Source: CAMLLJ01 sp035759585 (GTDB lineage: Bacteria > Gemmatimonadota > Gemmatimonadetes > Gemmatimonadales > GWC2-71-9). Taken from it: a stretch of DNA of 64,000 nt. Location: the NCBI GenBank assembly GCA_035759585.1, contig DASTUP010000187.1, positions 37,146 through 101,145 of the forward strand. Reading direction: 5' to 3'. How positions within the stretch are numbered: the first letter of the stretch is position 1; every line of letters starts with the position of its first letter. The translations under genes were made by a program, and so were the position numbers. A model generated the notes under the pieces. The model worked only from the letters and a program-made list of their open reading frames with translations. It was not told the origin of the DNA and ran no database searches. Of this stretch, positions 42,316 to 51,385 are shown in pieces.

Positions 42316-45213
42316 CTAGTAGGCGGGTGGATCGCTCGCCGGGAAGGACTCGACGGAGCTCTCCGTCACCTTCCTGTCGTTGGTCACGGCGTGCGGCTGC
42401 CCGACCGACATGCCGCCCGAGATCGCATCGGCCTTCTCGCGCCCGTGAAGGAGCTGGCGCAGGACGTACTGCAGGATGCCGCCATGGCGGTAATAGAGCA
42501 CTTCCTGGGGCGTGTCGATGCGGATCATGGCCTCGAACGTGATCTCGCTTCCCTTCCCGCCGCGCGCGACGACGCGCACGGTTCGCCCGCCTCGGAATCC
42601 GCCTTCGATCGCTGCGGCAGCGCCGACGATGTCGAAGACTTCGTGTCCGGTGAGGCCGAGCGTGGCCGCCGACTCTCCGGCGGCAAACTGGAGCGGCAGA
42701 ATTCCCATGCCGACGAGGTTCGAGCGATGAATCCGCTCGTAGCTCTCCGCGACCACCGCCCGCACTCCCTGCAGGTACGGCCCCTTGGCCGCCCAGTCCC
42801 GGCTCGACCCGGAGCCGTATTCCTTGCCGGCGAGGATCACGAGCGGGGTGCCGTCCTTCTCGTACCGCACGGCCGCGTCGAACACGCTGAGGACGTCGCC
42901 GGTCGGGAAATAGGTCGTGAAGCCGCCTTCGGTGCCCGGCGCGAGCTGGTTGCGGATGCGCACGTTCGCAAAGGTGCCGCGGACCATCACCTCGTGATTT
43001 CCGCGGCGCGATCCGTAGGAGTTGAACTGCTTCGGCTCGACGCCGTGCTCCACCAGGTAATCGCCCGCGGGCGACTTGCGGCGGATGCTGCCCGCCGGCG
43101 AGATGTGATCGGTCGTGATCGAATCGCCGAGCATGAGGAGGGCGCGGGCACCGGTGATCTCGGAGACGTGCGCCGGCGGATGCTCCGGCATCCCCTCGAA
43201 GTAGGTCGGCTGCCGGACGTAGGTGGAGGATGCTTCCCAGGTGAAATGATCGCCCTCGGGTACCGGCATCGAGTTCCAGCGTTCGTCTCCGGCGAATACC
43301 TCGGCGTACGTCTCCTTGAACATCTCGGAGCGGACCGCCTGCCGCATGACATCGTCGACTTCCGACCGGGTCGGCCAGATATCGCGGAGGAATACCGGCT
43401 TGCCGAGGCGGTCCTCGCCGAGCGGCTCCTTGAGGAGATCGAGGTCGATCCGCCCCGCGAGCGCGTACGCGACGACGAGCGGCGGCGACATGAGGTAGTT
43501 CGCGCGCACGTCCGAATTGATGCGGCCTTCGAAGTTGCGGTTGCCGGAGAGCACCGAGACCGCGACCAGATCGCGCCGCTGGATCTGCTCGGCGATGTTC
43601 TCGGGAAGCGGCCCCGAGTTGCCGATGCAGGTGGTGCACCCGTAGCCCACGGTCTGGAAGCCGAGCTGGTCGAGGTACGTCCCGAGCCCCGACTTTTCGT
43701 AATAGCGGGTCACCACCTTCGATCCGGGGGCGAGGCTCGTCTTGACCCACGGCTTGCTCTCGAGCCCGAGCTCGACGGCCTTCTTCGCGACGAGACCCGC
43801 CGCGAGCATGACGGCCGGATTGGAAGTGTTCGTGCAGCTCGTGATCGCGGCGATGACGATCGAGCCATGATCGATCTCCGCCTCTGCGGCCGGGGCGGCC
43901 GCCGGGGACTCCTTCGATCCTTCTCCCCAGACTCCGGCGACACCCGGCGTCGTGGCGCGCCCGACCGTCGCATCCTTCGGCGTCTGCGCCTGCGTCCGCG
44001 CCGGCAGCAACATCGGCAGTGCCTTCTCGAACGAGGACTTCACGTCGGCCAGGCGCACGCGGTCCTGCGGCCGCCTCGGCCCCGCGATGCTCGGCTCGAC
44101 CGTTCCGAGGTCGAGCTCGACCGTGTCGGTGAATTCGGGCTCGGGCGACGCGGCGGTATGGAAGAGGCCCTGCTCCTTCATGTACGCCTCGACGAGCGCC
44201 ACGCGCTCCGGCGGACGACCGGTGAAGCGCAGGTAGTCGAGCGTCACCTGGTCCACCGGAAAGATCGCACACGTCGCACCGTACTCGGGTGACATGTTGC
44301 CGATGGTCGCGCGGTCCGCCAGCGGCAGGTTCGAGAGGCCCGGGCCGTAGAACTCGACGAACTTCCCGACCACGCCCTTCTTCCGGAGCAGCTCGGTGAC
44401 GGTGAGCACGAGGTCCGTTGCCGTCGTGCCCTCGCGCAGCTCGCCCGAGAGGCGGAAGCCGATCACTTCGGGCACGAGCATGCTGACCGGCTGCCCGAGC
44501 ATCGCCGCCTCCGCCTCGATGCCGCCGACGCCCCAGCCGAGGACGCCAAGGCCGTTCACCATCGGCGTGTGCGAATCGGTCCCGACCACGGTGTCGGGAT
44601 ACGCCTGGACGACGCCACCCGACTGCGGATTCTCGTCGGAGGTGAAGACGACGCGCGCGAGGTATTCGAGATTGACCTGGTGGACGATCCCGGTATTCGG
44701 CGGGACGACGCGGAAGTTGTCGAACGCGCGCTGGCCCCAGCGGAGGAAGGCGTAGCGCTCGCGGTTCCTACTGTAGTCGAGCTCCTCGTTCAGCGCGAAC
44801 GCCTCCCGCGAGCCGAACGCATCCACCTGGACGGAGTGGTCCACCACGAGCTCGACCGGCTGGAGCGGATTGATGCGCCGCGGATCGCCGCCGAGGGCGG
44901 CCATGGCATCGCGCATGGCGGCGAGGTCCACCACGGCCGGGACGCCCGTGAAGTCCTGCAGCAGCACGCGCGCCGGCGCGAACGCGATCTCCCGCTCGCT
45001 CGCCGCGCCGGGTCGCCAGCGCGCCAGCGATTCGATGTCGTCCCGCGTGACGATGACTCCGTCTTCCCGGCGGAGGAGGTTCTCCAGAAGGATCCGCAGC
45101 GAGTAGGGAAGCCGGCTCACGTCCATCCCCTGCTCCCCCAGCGCGGGGAGCCGATGGATCTCGCAGGTCCGCCCGCCGACGGTCAATCCGGCACGTGTCC
45201 CAAAGCTGTTCAT
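42316..45213 (-). CDS. acnA: Aconitate hydratase A
   Basis: A 965-residue aconitase of the AcnA/IRP type that interconverts citrate and isocitrate in the TCA cycle. The [4Fe-4S] cysteines are in ITSCTNTSNP and GCTTCIGNSGP; AYPDTVVGTDSHTPMVNGLG and LAGKEYGSGSSRDWAAKGPYL are active-site segments. It is longer than the usual 890-920 residues: an Ala/Pro-rich linker insert sits near residues 405-450 and a tail of about 35 residues ends in SVESFPASDPPAY, a motif seen in unrelated small bacterial proteins. A GAGG-type ribosome binding site precedes the ATG. Confidence 0.95.
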   Translation of the reverse strand: MNSFGTRAGLTVGGRTCEIHRLPALGEQGMDVSRLPYSLRILLENLLRREDGVIVTRDDIESLARWRPGAASEREIAFAPARVLLQDFTGVPAVVDLAAMRDAMAALGGDPRRINPLQPVELVVDHSVQVDAFGSREAFALNEELDYSRNRERYAFLRWGQRAFDNFRVVPPNTGIVHQVNLEYLARVVFTSDENPQSGGVVQAYPDTVVGTDSHTPMVNGLGVLGWGVGGIEAEAAMLGQPVSMLVPEVIGFRLSGELREGTTATDLVLTVTELLRKKGVVGKFVEFYGPGLSNLPLADRATIGNMSPEYGATCAIFPVDQVTLDYLRFTGRPPERVALVEAYMKEQGLFHTAASPEPEFTDTVELDLGTVEPSIAGPRRPQDRVRLADVKSSFEKALPMLLPARTQAQTPKDATVGRATTPGVAGVWGEGSKESPAAAPAAEAEIDHGSIVIAAITSCTNTSNPAVMLAAGLVAKKAVELGLESKPWVKTSLAPGSKVVTRYYEKSGLGTYLDQLGFQTVGYGCTTCIGNSGPLPENIAEQIQRRDLVAVSVLSGNRNFEGRINSDVRANYLMSPPLVVAYALAGRIDLDLLKEPLGEDRLGKPVFLRDIWPTRSEVDDVMRQAVRSEMFKETYAEVFAGDERWNSMPVPEGDHFTWEASSTYVRQPTYFEGMPEHPPAHVSEITGARALLMLGDSITTDHISPAGSIRRKSPAGDYLVEHGVEPKQFNSYGSRRGNHEVMVRGTFANVRIRNQLAPGTEGGFTTYFPTGDVLSVFDAAVRYEKDGTPLVILAGKEYGSGSSRDWAAKGPYLQGVRAVVAESYERIHRSNLVGMGILPLQFAAGESAATLGLTGHEVFDIVGAAAAIEGGFRGGRTVRVVARGGKGSEITFEAMIRIDTPQEVLYYRHGGILQYVLRQLLHGREKADAISGGMSVGQPHAVTNDRKVTESSVESFPASDPPAY

Positions 45214-45285
45214 TGCCCTCGTCTCCGGTCCCGGTGTTTACATTCGCAGCCGAAATGCCTACCGTACGTCAGTCCGCAACAACGT

Positions 45286-45291
45286 ATTATA
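45286..45291 (-). promoter_or_regulatory. Candidate -10 element for aconitase
   Basis: TATAAT on the minus strand, perfect to consensus, about 73 bp before the aconitase ATG in the 132-bp divergent gap. No matching -35 is visible 16-18 bp upstream, so this call rests on the -10 alone. Confidence 0.35.
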
Positions 45292-45345
45292 GGTGGTGAG
45301 GCGCGGCTGGCGCGGCTCGTGGGCTCCGTCTGCCTGGAGTAATAC

Positions 45346-46401
45346 ATGACATTTCCCGTCTCGGATCCGGTCCCGGAAGGGTCCGCCCGGTGTCTGGTCG
45401 TCGACGACGAGCCAGGCGTCAGACGCGCCCTGACCCGGCTCTTCCGGCAACAGGGCTTCGCCTGCCTCGAGGCAGCCACCGGGCGGGAAGCGCTCGATCT
45501 TCTCAGTGAGCTGGGCGAAGTCCCGCTCATCGTCTCGGACATGCGCATGCCCGAGCTCGATGGCATGGGACTCCTGCAGGAGGTCCGGCGACTGCATCCC
45601 GATACCGCCGTGATTCTCCTGAGCGGGGCCACCGACACCGCAACCGCCGTCGAGTGCCTCCACCGCGGCGCCGCGGATTTCCTCGTCAAACCGGTTTCGC
45701 TGGATGAGCTTCAGGCGCGCGTCATTCGCGCGCTGGAGAAACGGGCCCTCGTCGCGCAGAACCGCTTCTACCAGGCGAACCTGGAGCGGCGGGTCCACGA
45801 ACAGGCGGAGCGGATTCAGGAGCTCTTTCTCCAGGGCGTGCAGATGCTCGCCCGCGCGCTCGAGGCCAAGGATGCGTACACGCGGGGCCACTCGATCCGG
45901 GTGAGCCAGTACGCCGTGGCGACGGCACGCCAGCTCGGATTCGATCCGGCCGCCGTGGACCAGATCCGGCTCGGAGGCGAGCTCCACGACATCGGGAAGA
46001 TCGGCACCCGCGAGGCGGTGCTGCACAAGCCGGGATCGCTGACCGAAGACGAGTTCGGCCAGATCCGCGAGCACCCCGCCCTTGGCGAGCAGATGCTCTC
46101 ACCGCTCGCGCACGAATCGCCTTCGGTCCTTCGCTGCGTGCGCTCGCATCATGAGCGGATCGACGGCCTCGGATTTCCGGACGGGCTCGAGGGCGATGCG
46201 ATCCCGATCGAGGCGCGCATCATCGCCGTGGCCGATACCTTCGATGCGATGACGACTCGGCGTCCCTACCGCGCGCCCTGGTCGCCCGAGGATGCGCTCA
46301 CCGAGCTGCAGCGCGTGTCGGGCACCCAGCTCGATTGCGCCTGCGTCAACGCGTTCGCGGCCGCCTACCCGGAGTGCGTCGGACTCGTGCCCGCGGTCTG
46401 A
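45346..46401 (+). CDS. Response regulator with HD-GYP phosphodiesterase-like domain
   Basis: A 351-residue protein. Residues 14-130 form a receiver domain (CLVVDDEPGVRRAL, phosphoacceptor in LIVSDMRMPELDG, Lys in FLVKPVS). Residues about 165-340 form an HD-GYP domain: KDAYTRGHSIRVSQYA, ELHDIGKIG and HHERIDGLGFPDGL, where Phe replaces the Tyr of GYP. HD-GYP proteins hydrolyse cyclic di-GMP; the substitution is seen in active and inactive members. GGAG precedes the ATG. No partner kinase is adjacent; the hybrid kinase at 20587 is one possibility only. Confidence 0.9.
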   Translation: MTFPVSDPVPEGSARCLVVDDEPGVRRALTRLFRQQGFACLEAATGREALDLLSELGEVPLIVSDMRMPELDGMGLLQEVRRLHPDTAVILLSGATDTATAVECLHRGAADFLVKPVSLDELQARVIRALEKRALVAQNRFYQANLERRVHEQAERIQELFLQGVQMLARALEAKDAYTRGHSIRVSQYAVATARQLGFDPAAVDQIRLGGELHDIGKIGTREAVLHKPGSLTEDEFGQIREHPALGEQMLSPLAHESPSVLRCVRSHHERIDGLGFPDGLEGDAIPIEARIIAVADTFDAMTTRRPYRAPWSPEDALTELQRVSGTQLDCACVNAFAAAYPECVGLVPAV

Positions 46402-46405
46402 CCGG

Positions 46406-47716
46406 TCAGAGCAGTCCCCGCCGTTTCAGCTGATGGTACCCCTGCACCACCGCCTCCCCGGCAGCGCCGGGGGGAACGTCCAGCACCGTCACGCCCTGCC
46501 TTCGCATGACCGCGAGCGCATCGTCCCGTGCGAGCATCAGTTCTTCCGCGGCCGCCCGCTCGAATGCGGCGAGCTCCGTCCCGGGACGCGCCGTTGCGAT
46601 GCGCTCGAGCGCGGGATCGCGCAGCGTCACCGCCACCGGAAGGTGCCGCGGCCTGAGTGATGCGGTCTGCGCGACGAGTGCCGCGCTGGCGGAGCGATCG
46701 ATCACGTCCGTGAACAGAACGGTGAGCGCGCGCTTGCGGCTTCGCGCGGCAAGGTACCGGAAGGCGGATGGATAGTCGCTTTCGACGAGCCGTCCATCGA
46801 CTGCCGCCAGTGCCGCGAGCACGGCGCGAAGCCCGCGCCGTCCGCGGGCGGGAGGCGCGAAGGCCTGGATCGTATCGGCGAACACCAGGATCCCGACGTC
46901 GTCGTCGTGCGCGACCGCGGCATGCGCAAGGCGGAGCGCCGCCTCGATGGCCGCCTCGATTCGCGGCACCCCATCCGACTCGGCGGTGAGAAGGCGCCCG
47001 GCATCGAGGATCAGGAGCACCTGCTGCCGCCGCTCGTCTTCGTAGACGCGCGCGATGGGCTTTCCGCGCCGCGCCGTCGCTTTCCAGTCGATGATGCGCG
47101 TGTCCTCCCCCGGGATCCACTCGCGCAGGCTCTCGAACAGCCGTCCCTCGCCCGGGCGGCGGATCGTGCGAAGGCCGGCCTCGCGGCGGCGGGCCATCCG
47201 GTTCGGGAGTGCCCGCAGCGCGACCCCGGCGAGCTTCGGAAAGACCGTCGCCTCCCATGGGGCTTCGATGCGCAGCTGCCGCCAGGCGAGCCCCCAGGGG
47301 CCGAGTCGCCGCACCGCGATTCGCCCGCCTGCCCCGGTGCCTCTCCGCAGCGGCATCACATCGTAGCGCTCGTGATTGACACCCGGAATGAGCCGGAGCG
47401 CGCGTGCAGGAAGGTCCGCCCCACCCAGCGGTGGCGGGAAATGCTCGCGGACGAGAATGCGCTGCGGCCGCGACCCGCCGAGCACCCAGCGATACGAGAC
47501 CGCCAGCGCGCGACCGACCGAGAACGCCGGTGGCGGATCGCGCGTCACCGCGAGCGTTGCGTGGCCCGCTCGGGCGGCGTCCCGGAAAAAAAGTGTGGCC
47601 CAGACGAGACAGGCGCCGAGATGGATCGCGACGGCGTCCGGCCAGAGCAGTGCGAGCGGGGCGAGCGCCGCGAGCGCGGCGGCGCCGGCGAGCCACCGCC
47701 GGGTTGGCAGGATCAC
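46406..47716 (-). CDS. DUF58-domain protein of MoxR cluster
   Basis: A 436-residue protein with two N-terminal membrane helices (about residues 8-45) and the DUF58 core SLREWIPGEDTRIIDWKATARRGKP (key part GEDTRIIDWKATAR). A von Willebrand-like part with LLILDAGR follows. Such proteins accompany MoxR AAA+ ATPases and are thought to help mature periplasmic enzymes or maintain the envelope. Its start overlaps the MoxR stop by 4 bp. It converges on the HD-GYP gene. Confidence 0.9.
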   Translation of the reverse strand: MILPTRRWLAGAAALAALAPLALLWPDAVAIHLGACLVWATLFFRDAARAGHATLAVTRDPPPAFSVGRALAVSYRWVLGGSRPQRILVREHFPPPLGGADLPARALRLIPGVNHERYDVMPLRRGTGAGGRIAVRRLGPWGLAWRQLRIEAPWEATVFPKLAGVALRALPNRMARRREAGLRTIRRPGEGRLFESLREWIPGEDTRIIDWKATARRGKPIARVYEDERRQQVLLILDAGRLLTAESDGVPRIEAAIEAALRLAHAAVAHDDDVGILVFADTIQAFAPPARGRRGLRAVLAALAAVDGRLVESDYPSAFRYLAARSRKRALTVLFTDVIDRSASAALVAQTASLRPRHLPVAVTLRDPALERIATARPGTELAAFERAAAEELMLARDDALAVMRRQGVTVLDVPPGAAGEAVVQGYHQLKRRGLL

Positions 47717-48696
47717 GAGCGAGGGATCTCCACGCGCTCGATCATCGCCGCCAGTGCGGCATCCGCGGAAACCCCTTCGAGCTCGAGCTCGGGTGCGACG
47801 ACCACGCGGTGACGGAGCACCGCCGGGGCGAGCGACTTCACATCGTCCGGCGTCACGAACGTACGGCCTTCGAGCAGCGCCGTGGCCTGGGCGACCTTGA
47901 GCAGCGCCACCGTCGCGCGCGGCGAGGCGCCGAGGGTGAGGGCGGGTGCCGAACGCGTGGCCCGAACCAGCGACGTGATGTACGCCGTGAGGGTGGGCTC
48001 CACCCGCACCCTGCGCGCCGCGCGCCGCAACGTGGCGAGGCCCGCGGCATCGAGCGTTCGGGAGACGCCGAAGCTCCGCGGCTCGTCCGCTTCGAAGCCG
48101 CCAAGCACCCGCGTGAGGATGCCCTGTTCGACGTCCTCCGCGGGGTAGCCGAGTGCGACTTTCACCAGAAACCGGTCGAGCTCCGCTTCGGGAAGCGGGT
48201 ACGTTCCTTCGAACTCGATCGGGTTCTGCGTCGCAAAGACGGTGAACGCGTCGGGCAGGGCGTGCGAGGTCCCGTCCACCGTGACGCTCCGTTCCTGCAT
48301 CGCCTCGAGCAGCGCCGCCTGGGTCTTGGCGGGCGCGCGATTGATCTCGTCGGCCAGCACGAGGTCGCCGAAGATGGGCCCCGGGCGGAAGGTGAATTCC
48401 GGCTGCGCACCGAGGAGGTTCACGCCGGTCACGTCGGAAGGCATCAGGTCCGGCGTAAACTGGATCCGGCGGAAGGTCAGGCCGAGCACCTGCGCGAGCG
48501 TGCGCACGAGCAGCGTCTTTGCGGTGCCGGGCACACCCTCGAGGAGGATGTGCCCGCGCGCCACCAGCGCGGCGAACGCCTCACGGATCGCCGCAGGCTG
48601 GCCGAGCACGACGCTTTCGAGCTGTGCGAGCACTGCGGCCCCGGATGCAGCCGCGGCTTCCGCTTCCTCGTTCGTTACGGCTTCAGGTCCTGCCAC
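47713..48696 (-). CDS. MoxR-family AAA+ ATPase
   Basis: A 327-residue chaperone-type ATPase. Walker A is LLEGVPGTAKTLL, Walker B is LVLADEINRAPAKTQAALL, and sensor 1 lies in VFATQNPIEFEG. This is the MoxR subfamily. The GTG start was chosen because GGAGG sits 6 nt upstream; the longer frame covers the neighbouring gene and lacks ATPase character. It overlaps DUF4350 by 22 bp and DUF58 by 4 bp, so the cluster is translated as one unit. Confidence 0.93.
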   Translation of the reverse strand: MAGPEAVTNEEAEAAAASGAAVLAQLESVVLGQPAAIREAFAALVARGHILLEGVPGTAKTLLVRTLAQVLGLTFRRIQFTPDLMPSDVTGVNLLGAQPEFTFRPGPIFGDLVLADEINRAPAKTQAALLEAMQERSVTVDGTSHALPDAFTVFATQNPIEFEGTYPLPEAELDRFLVKVALGYPAEDVEQGILTRVLGGFEADEPRSFGVSRTLDAAGLATLRRAARRVRVEPTLTAYITSLVRATRSAPALTLGASPRATVALLKVAQATALLEGRTFVTPDDVKSLAPAVLRHRVVVAPELELEGVSADAALAAMIERVEIPRS

Positions 48697-49865
48697 ACAT
48701 CCTCCACGGCATGGGCGGCGCGCAGAACCCCATCTGCATCGGCGCGGCCGCGACAGAGAGACTGGAGCGTCGCCACGGCATCCCGCGACGCAGGCGAGGT
48801 GAGACGCCCGGCGAGCCCGGCGAGCCATTCCCGCACATCGCCGCGCAGCCGCTCGCCGGGTCGCGCGAGGCGGCGGCGCAGGCCCCGGATGAGCAGGCCG
48901 ACTGCTTCGTCGTGCCCGCGCGCCGCCGCGAGGGCGTTGGCCAGCGCACGCACATGCTCCAGCGCGCTGCGCCGCCGGCGCGAAATGACGTGCCGGGCGG
49001 GACCGAATCGCACCGCGCTTGCGAAGAGCGCCAGGATGGACACGGCCGCGAGGTGGATCACTGCCCAGCCCCAGGGCGACGTGACGAGCCAGCTGCGCAA
49101 GGCGGCCAACAACCCGCCCCCGGTGCCGAAGCCGTGATGATACTCGTCCACGATGAGCCGGGATGCCCGGCCTTCCACGAGACCGAGCGTGAATTCGCCC
49201 GCGCCCGTCTCCCGCAGAGCACGGTTCGTGAAAAGCCTGCCGTCGGCGACGAGCGTGACCGTTCCGCCCGAGTCGGGCATGAGCCGCATGGCGACGGGCG
49301 CGCCCTCGAGCGTGGCGAGCAATGTCTCTGCGCGTACTGCGATCGGCCCACACGCGACATCGGATCCATCGTCGAGCAGCGAACGGCGGCGCGCCACTGA
49401 ATCCGGCAGACGGGTGAGGACGCTCCAGACTTCGACCGTGTCGCCATGGATGATCGCATCCCGGCCGGGCACGGGAAGCGGAGCGTATCCATAACACGCC
49501 ACGGCTGACGCCGTTCCGCTTCCAGCGAGGAGCAGCGAACCGCCCTGCGCCACCGCCCCGGAGAGCTCGAGGCCGTCCAGCGCGGAGAGATCTGCCGTCG
49601 GGTCGAGCACCACATACGTCGTGCCGGAGTCGGCGGCGCCTGCGTCCGCGAGTTGACGCGTGCGGCTTCGGTGCCGGGTGACGCGAATCCCGAGCCGCTC
49701 CGCCCCTTCCGCAAAGCCGCGTGCGCCGAACGGACCCGCGAGGTAGGTCGAGCGTCGGAGGTCCTCATCCTCCGGCCGCGCGCCGCGCGTGCCGATGGCC
49801 GTGACGATGAGCCCGAGGATCGTCACGATCCCCACCGCGAGGGCGAGCTCAGTGCGCGGGCGCAT
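48675..49865 (-). CDS. DUF4350-domain membrane protein
   Basis: A 396-residue protein with a membrane helix at residues 5-27 and another near 275-300. The soluble part between them (TYVVLDPTADLSALDGLELS, GGSLLLAGSG) is the DUF4350 type. It is a regular partner of MoxR/DUF58 genes. The start MRPRTELALAV overlaps the previous gene by 17 bp; an upstream ATG at 49901 is possible. Role: envelope-linked, not defined. Confidence 0.82.
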   Translation of the reverse strand: MRPRTELALAVGIVTILGLIVTAIGTRGARPEDEDLRRSTYLAGPFGARGFAEGAERLGIRVTRHRSRTRQLADAGAADSGTTYVVLDPTADLSALDGLELSGAVAQGGSLLLAGSGTASAVACYGYAPLPVPGRDAIIHGDTVEVWSVLTRLPDSVARRRSLLDDGSDVACGPIAVRAETLLATLEGAPVAMRLMPDSGGTVTLVADGRLFTNRALRETGAGEFTLGLVEGRASRLIVDEYHHGFGTGGGLLAALRSWLVTSPWGWAVIHLAAVSILALFASAVRFGPARHVISRRRRSALEHVRALANALAAARGHDEAVGLLIRGLRRRLARPGERLRGDVREWLAGLAGRLTSPASRDAVATLQSLCRGRADADGVLRAAHAVEDVWQDLKP

Positions 49866-50460
49866 GCCACTCTCGCGCAGCCAGCTCCCGCCATGCCGCA
49901 TACTCCGCGGCCCCGCAGCCGGCGCCGCCGAATGCGCAGGAATAGAGCATGCTCACGAGCGACCGGAGCCGATGCCCGTCCTCGGGCGCCACGCGGGCCT
50001 CGCGGCTGCACTCGGCCGGGGTCTTGCCCGGGTGGTACCGAAGGAGTCCCCGATCTTCGAGCGTCAGCGCCACCCCGACGAAGGCGAGCTGCAGCGCTTC
50101 ACCGAAGCGGCCTTCGGTGGCGGCACGGTCGCCGGCCGCGAAGTACCACGCCGCATTCCTGCGGACGGCCGGCGCCACCGCGGCGGCGCCGGATGCGACG
50201 ACGCTCGCGCCCCGAACGGTCCGCACGAGGAGCCAGACCGCATGGCCGAGTATGGCCAGCAGCACCAGCACGAGGCCGGCGACGAGCAGTCGGAACAGGA
50301 GCGGGTTCGCCTGCTGGAGCGACGCGAGCCACTCGAGGAGGCGGCGCCAGTACCGCACGATCGCGGCACCCGTTTCGTCCTCGGGCCGCCATGCGTACAC
50401 GCTCGACGCGAAGACCGAGTCGAGGACGGTGCGGAGCGAGTCGGGTGCCGCCTGGAGCAT
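49849..50460 (-). CDS. DUF4129-domain membrane protein
   Basis: A 203-residue protein with one strong membrane helix (about 55-82, LFRLLVAGLVLVLLAILGHAVW) described by its LVLVLLAILGHAVW core. The C-terminal cytoplasmic part LALTLEDRGLL... with RYHPGKTPAECSREA is the DUF4129 signature. It sits between the next membrane gene (1-bp overlap) and DUF4350 in the MoxR cluster. No enzymatic role is known. Confidence 0.84.
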   Translation of the reverse strand: MLQAAPDSLRTVLDSVFASSVYAWRPEDETGAAIVRYWRRLLEWLASLQQANPLLFRLLVAGLVLVLLAILGHAVWLLVRTVRGASVVASGAAAVAPAVRRNAAWYFAAGDRAATEGRFGEALQLAFVGVALTLEDRGLLRYHPGKTPAECSREARVAPEDGHRLRSLVSMLYSCAFGGAGCGAAEYAAWRELAAREWHAPAH

Positions 50461-51317
50461 CAGGAAACGGCCGGCAGCTCGGAGGCGAGGACCTCGAGGT
50501 CGTATCCTTCCTTCCGCACCCGCAGGTCGTAGTAGAGAAGGGTCAGCACGCAGTAGAGCAGCGGCGTGATGATGAGGGAAACGACGCCGATGATCGCGGT
50601 GAAGATCACGGTGGTGGTGCGGGACTCACCGCTGCCGAACATGCCGCCGATGATCCCCAGCGCGAACATCGGGATCAGCACGATGATCATCACCACGAAG
50701 AGGAGACCCACGACCCGCAGCCGGAACCCCTTGGTGAGGTGCCAGGAACGGCTCATCGCCTTTCCTGCGCCGATGCTCTCGAGCACGAGTGCGGGAGTCG
50801 CGATCGAAAGGCCGGAGAAGACCGCAAAGGGAACGGCCAGCAGCGCCAGTCCCAGGAGCACGAGGAGCGCGCCGCCACCGACGTTCCCCGCGCCTCCTTC
50901 GGTGCCGCCGAGCACGGCGAACGCACTCCCGGCCCCGATCACGAGGAGCGCCGGCAGCGCGGCAATGACCACGACGAGCCCGACGCCGATCGACAGCACC
51001 ATCACGTCGCCGATGCGGGGCACGGCGCGCCGGAGCGCGTCTCCCGCGCCCAGGGGTCGGCCGAGGTAGTTCTCCGAAATGATGTAGGCGGTCGCCGCGC
51101 TGGCGAGCGAGCCGAGGACGAACGCAATCAGGTAGGTCGCGAAGGTGCCGAGCGCGCTCGTGGAATCGCTCGCGGCGGCATAGAGGTTGAGGAGGAGCGG
51201 GAGGGTGGACGTGATGATCTGCACTACGACGAGCGGCACGAAGAGCTGCCGGAAGAGGCCGAACGCATGGTCCAGGATCTCTCCCATTGCCAGCGGCCTC
51301 AGCGTCACTGCGGTCAT
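50460..51317 (-). CDS. Multi-helix membrane protein of the MoxR cluster
   Basis: A 285-residue protein with about six membrane helices. LRPLAMGEILDHAFGLFRQLF at the start and GAGKAMSRSWHLTKGFRLRV in the second half resemble membrane domains found with glycerophosphodiester phosphodiesterases and in similar cluster proteins; there is no catalytic domain. The start was set at MTAVTLRP, which follows GAGGAG. It heads the minus-strand MoxR unit and diverges from the RDD-SpoIIM gene. Confidence 0.75.
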   Translation of the reverse strand: MTAVTLRPLAMGEILDHAFGLFRQLFVPLVVVQIITSTLPLLLNLYAAASDSTSALGTFATYLIAFVLGSLASAATAYIISENYLGRPLGAGDALRRAVPRIGDVMVLSIGVGLVVVIAALPALLVIGAGSAFAVLGGTEGGAGNVGGGALLVLLGLALLAVPFAVFSGLSIATPALVLESIGAGKAMSRSWHLTKGFRLRVVGLLFVVMIIVLIPMFALGIIGGMFGSGESRTTTVIFTAIIGVVSLIITPLLYCVLTLLYYDLRVRKEGYDLEVLASELPAVS

Positions 51318-51350
51318 CGGGATCTCCTCGCCTTGGTAGTCGGTTCCGAT

Positions 51351-51379
51351 TTGGACTTCCGCTCGAGCCATCATAGTAT
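51351..51379 (+). promoter_or_regulatory. Promoter of the RDD-SpoIIM gene (leaderless geometry)
   Basis: TTGGAC (51351-51356), a 17-bp spacer and TAGTAT (51374-51379) lie 6 nt before the ATG at 51386. There is no ribosome binding site. Confidence 0.5.
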
Positions 51380-51385
51380 CGCTGC

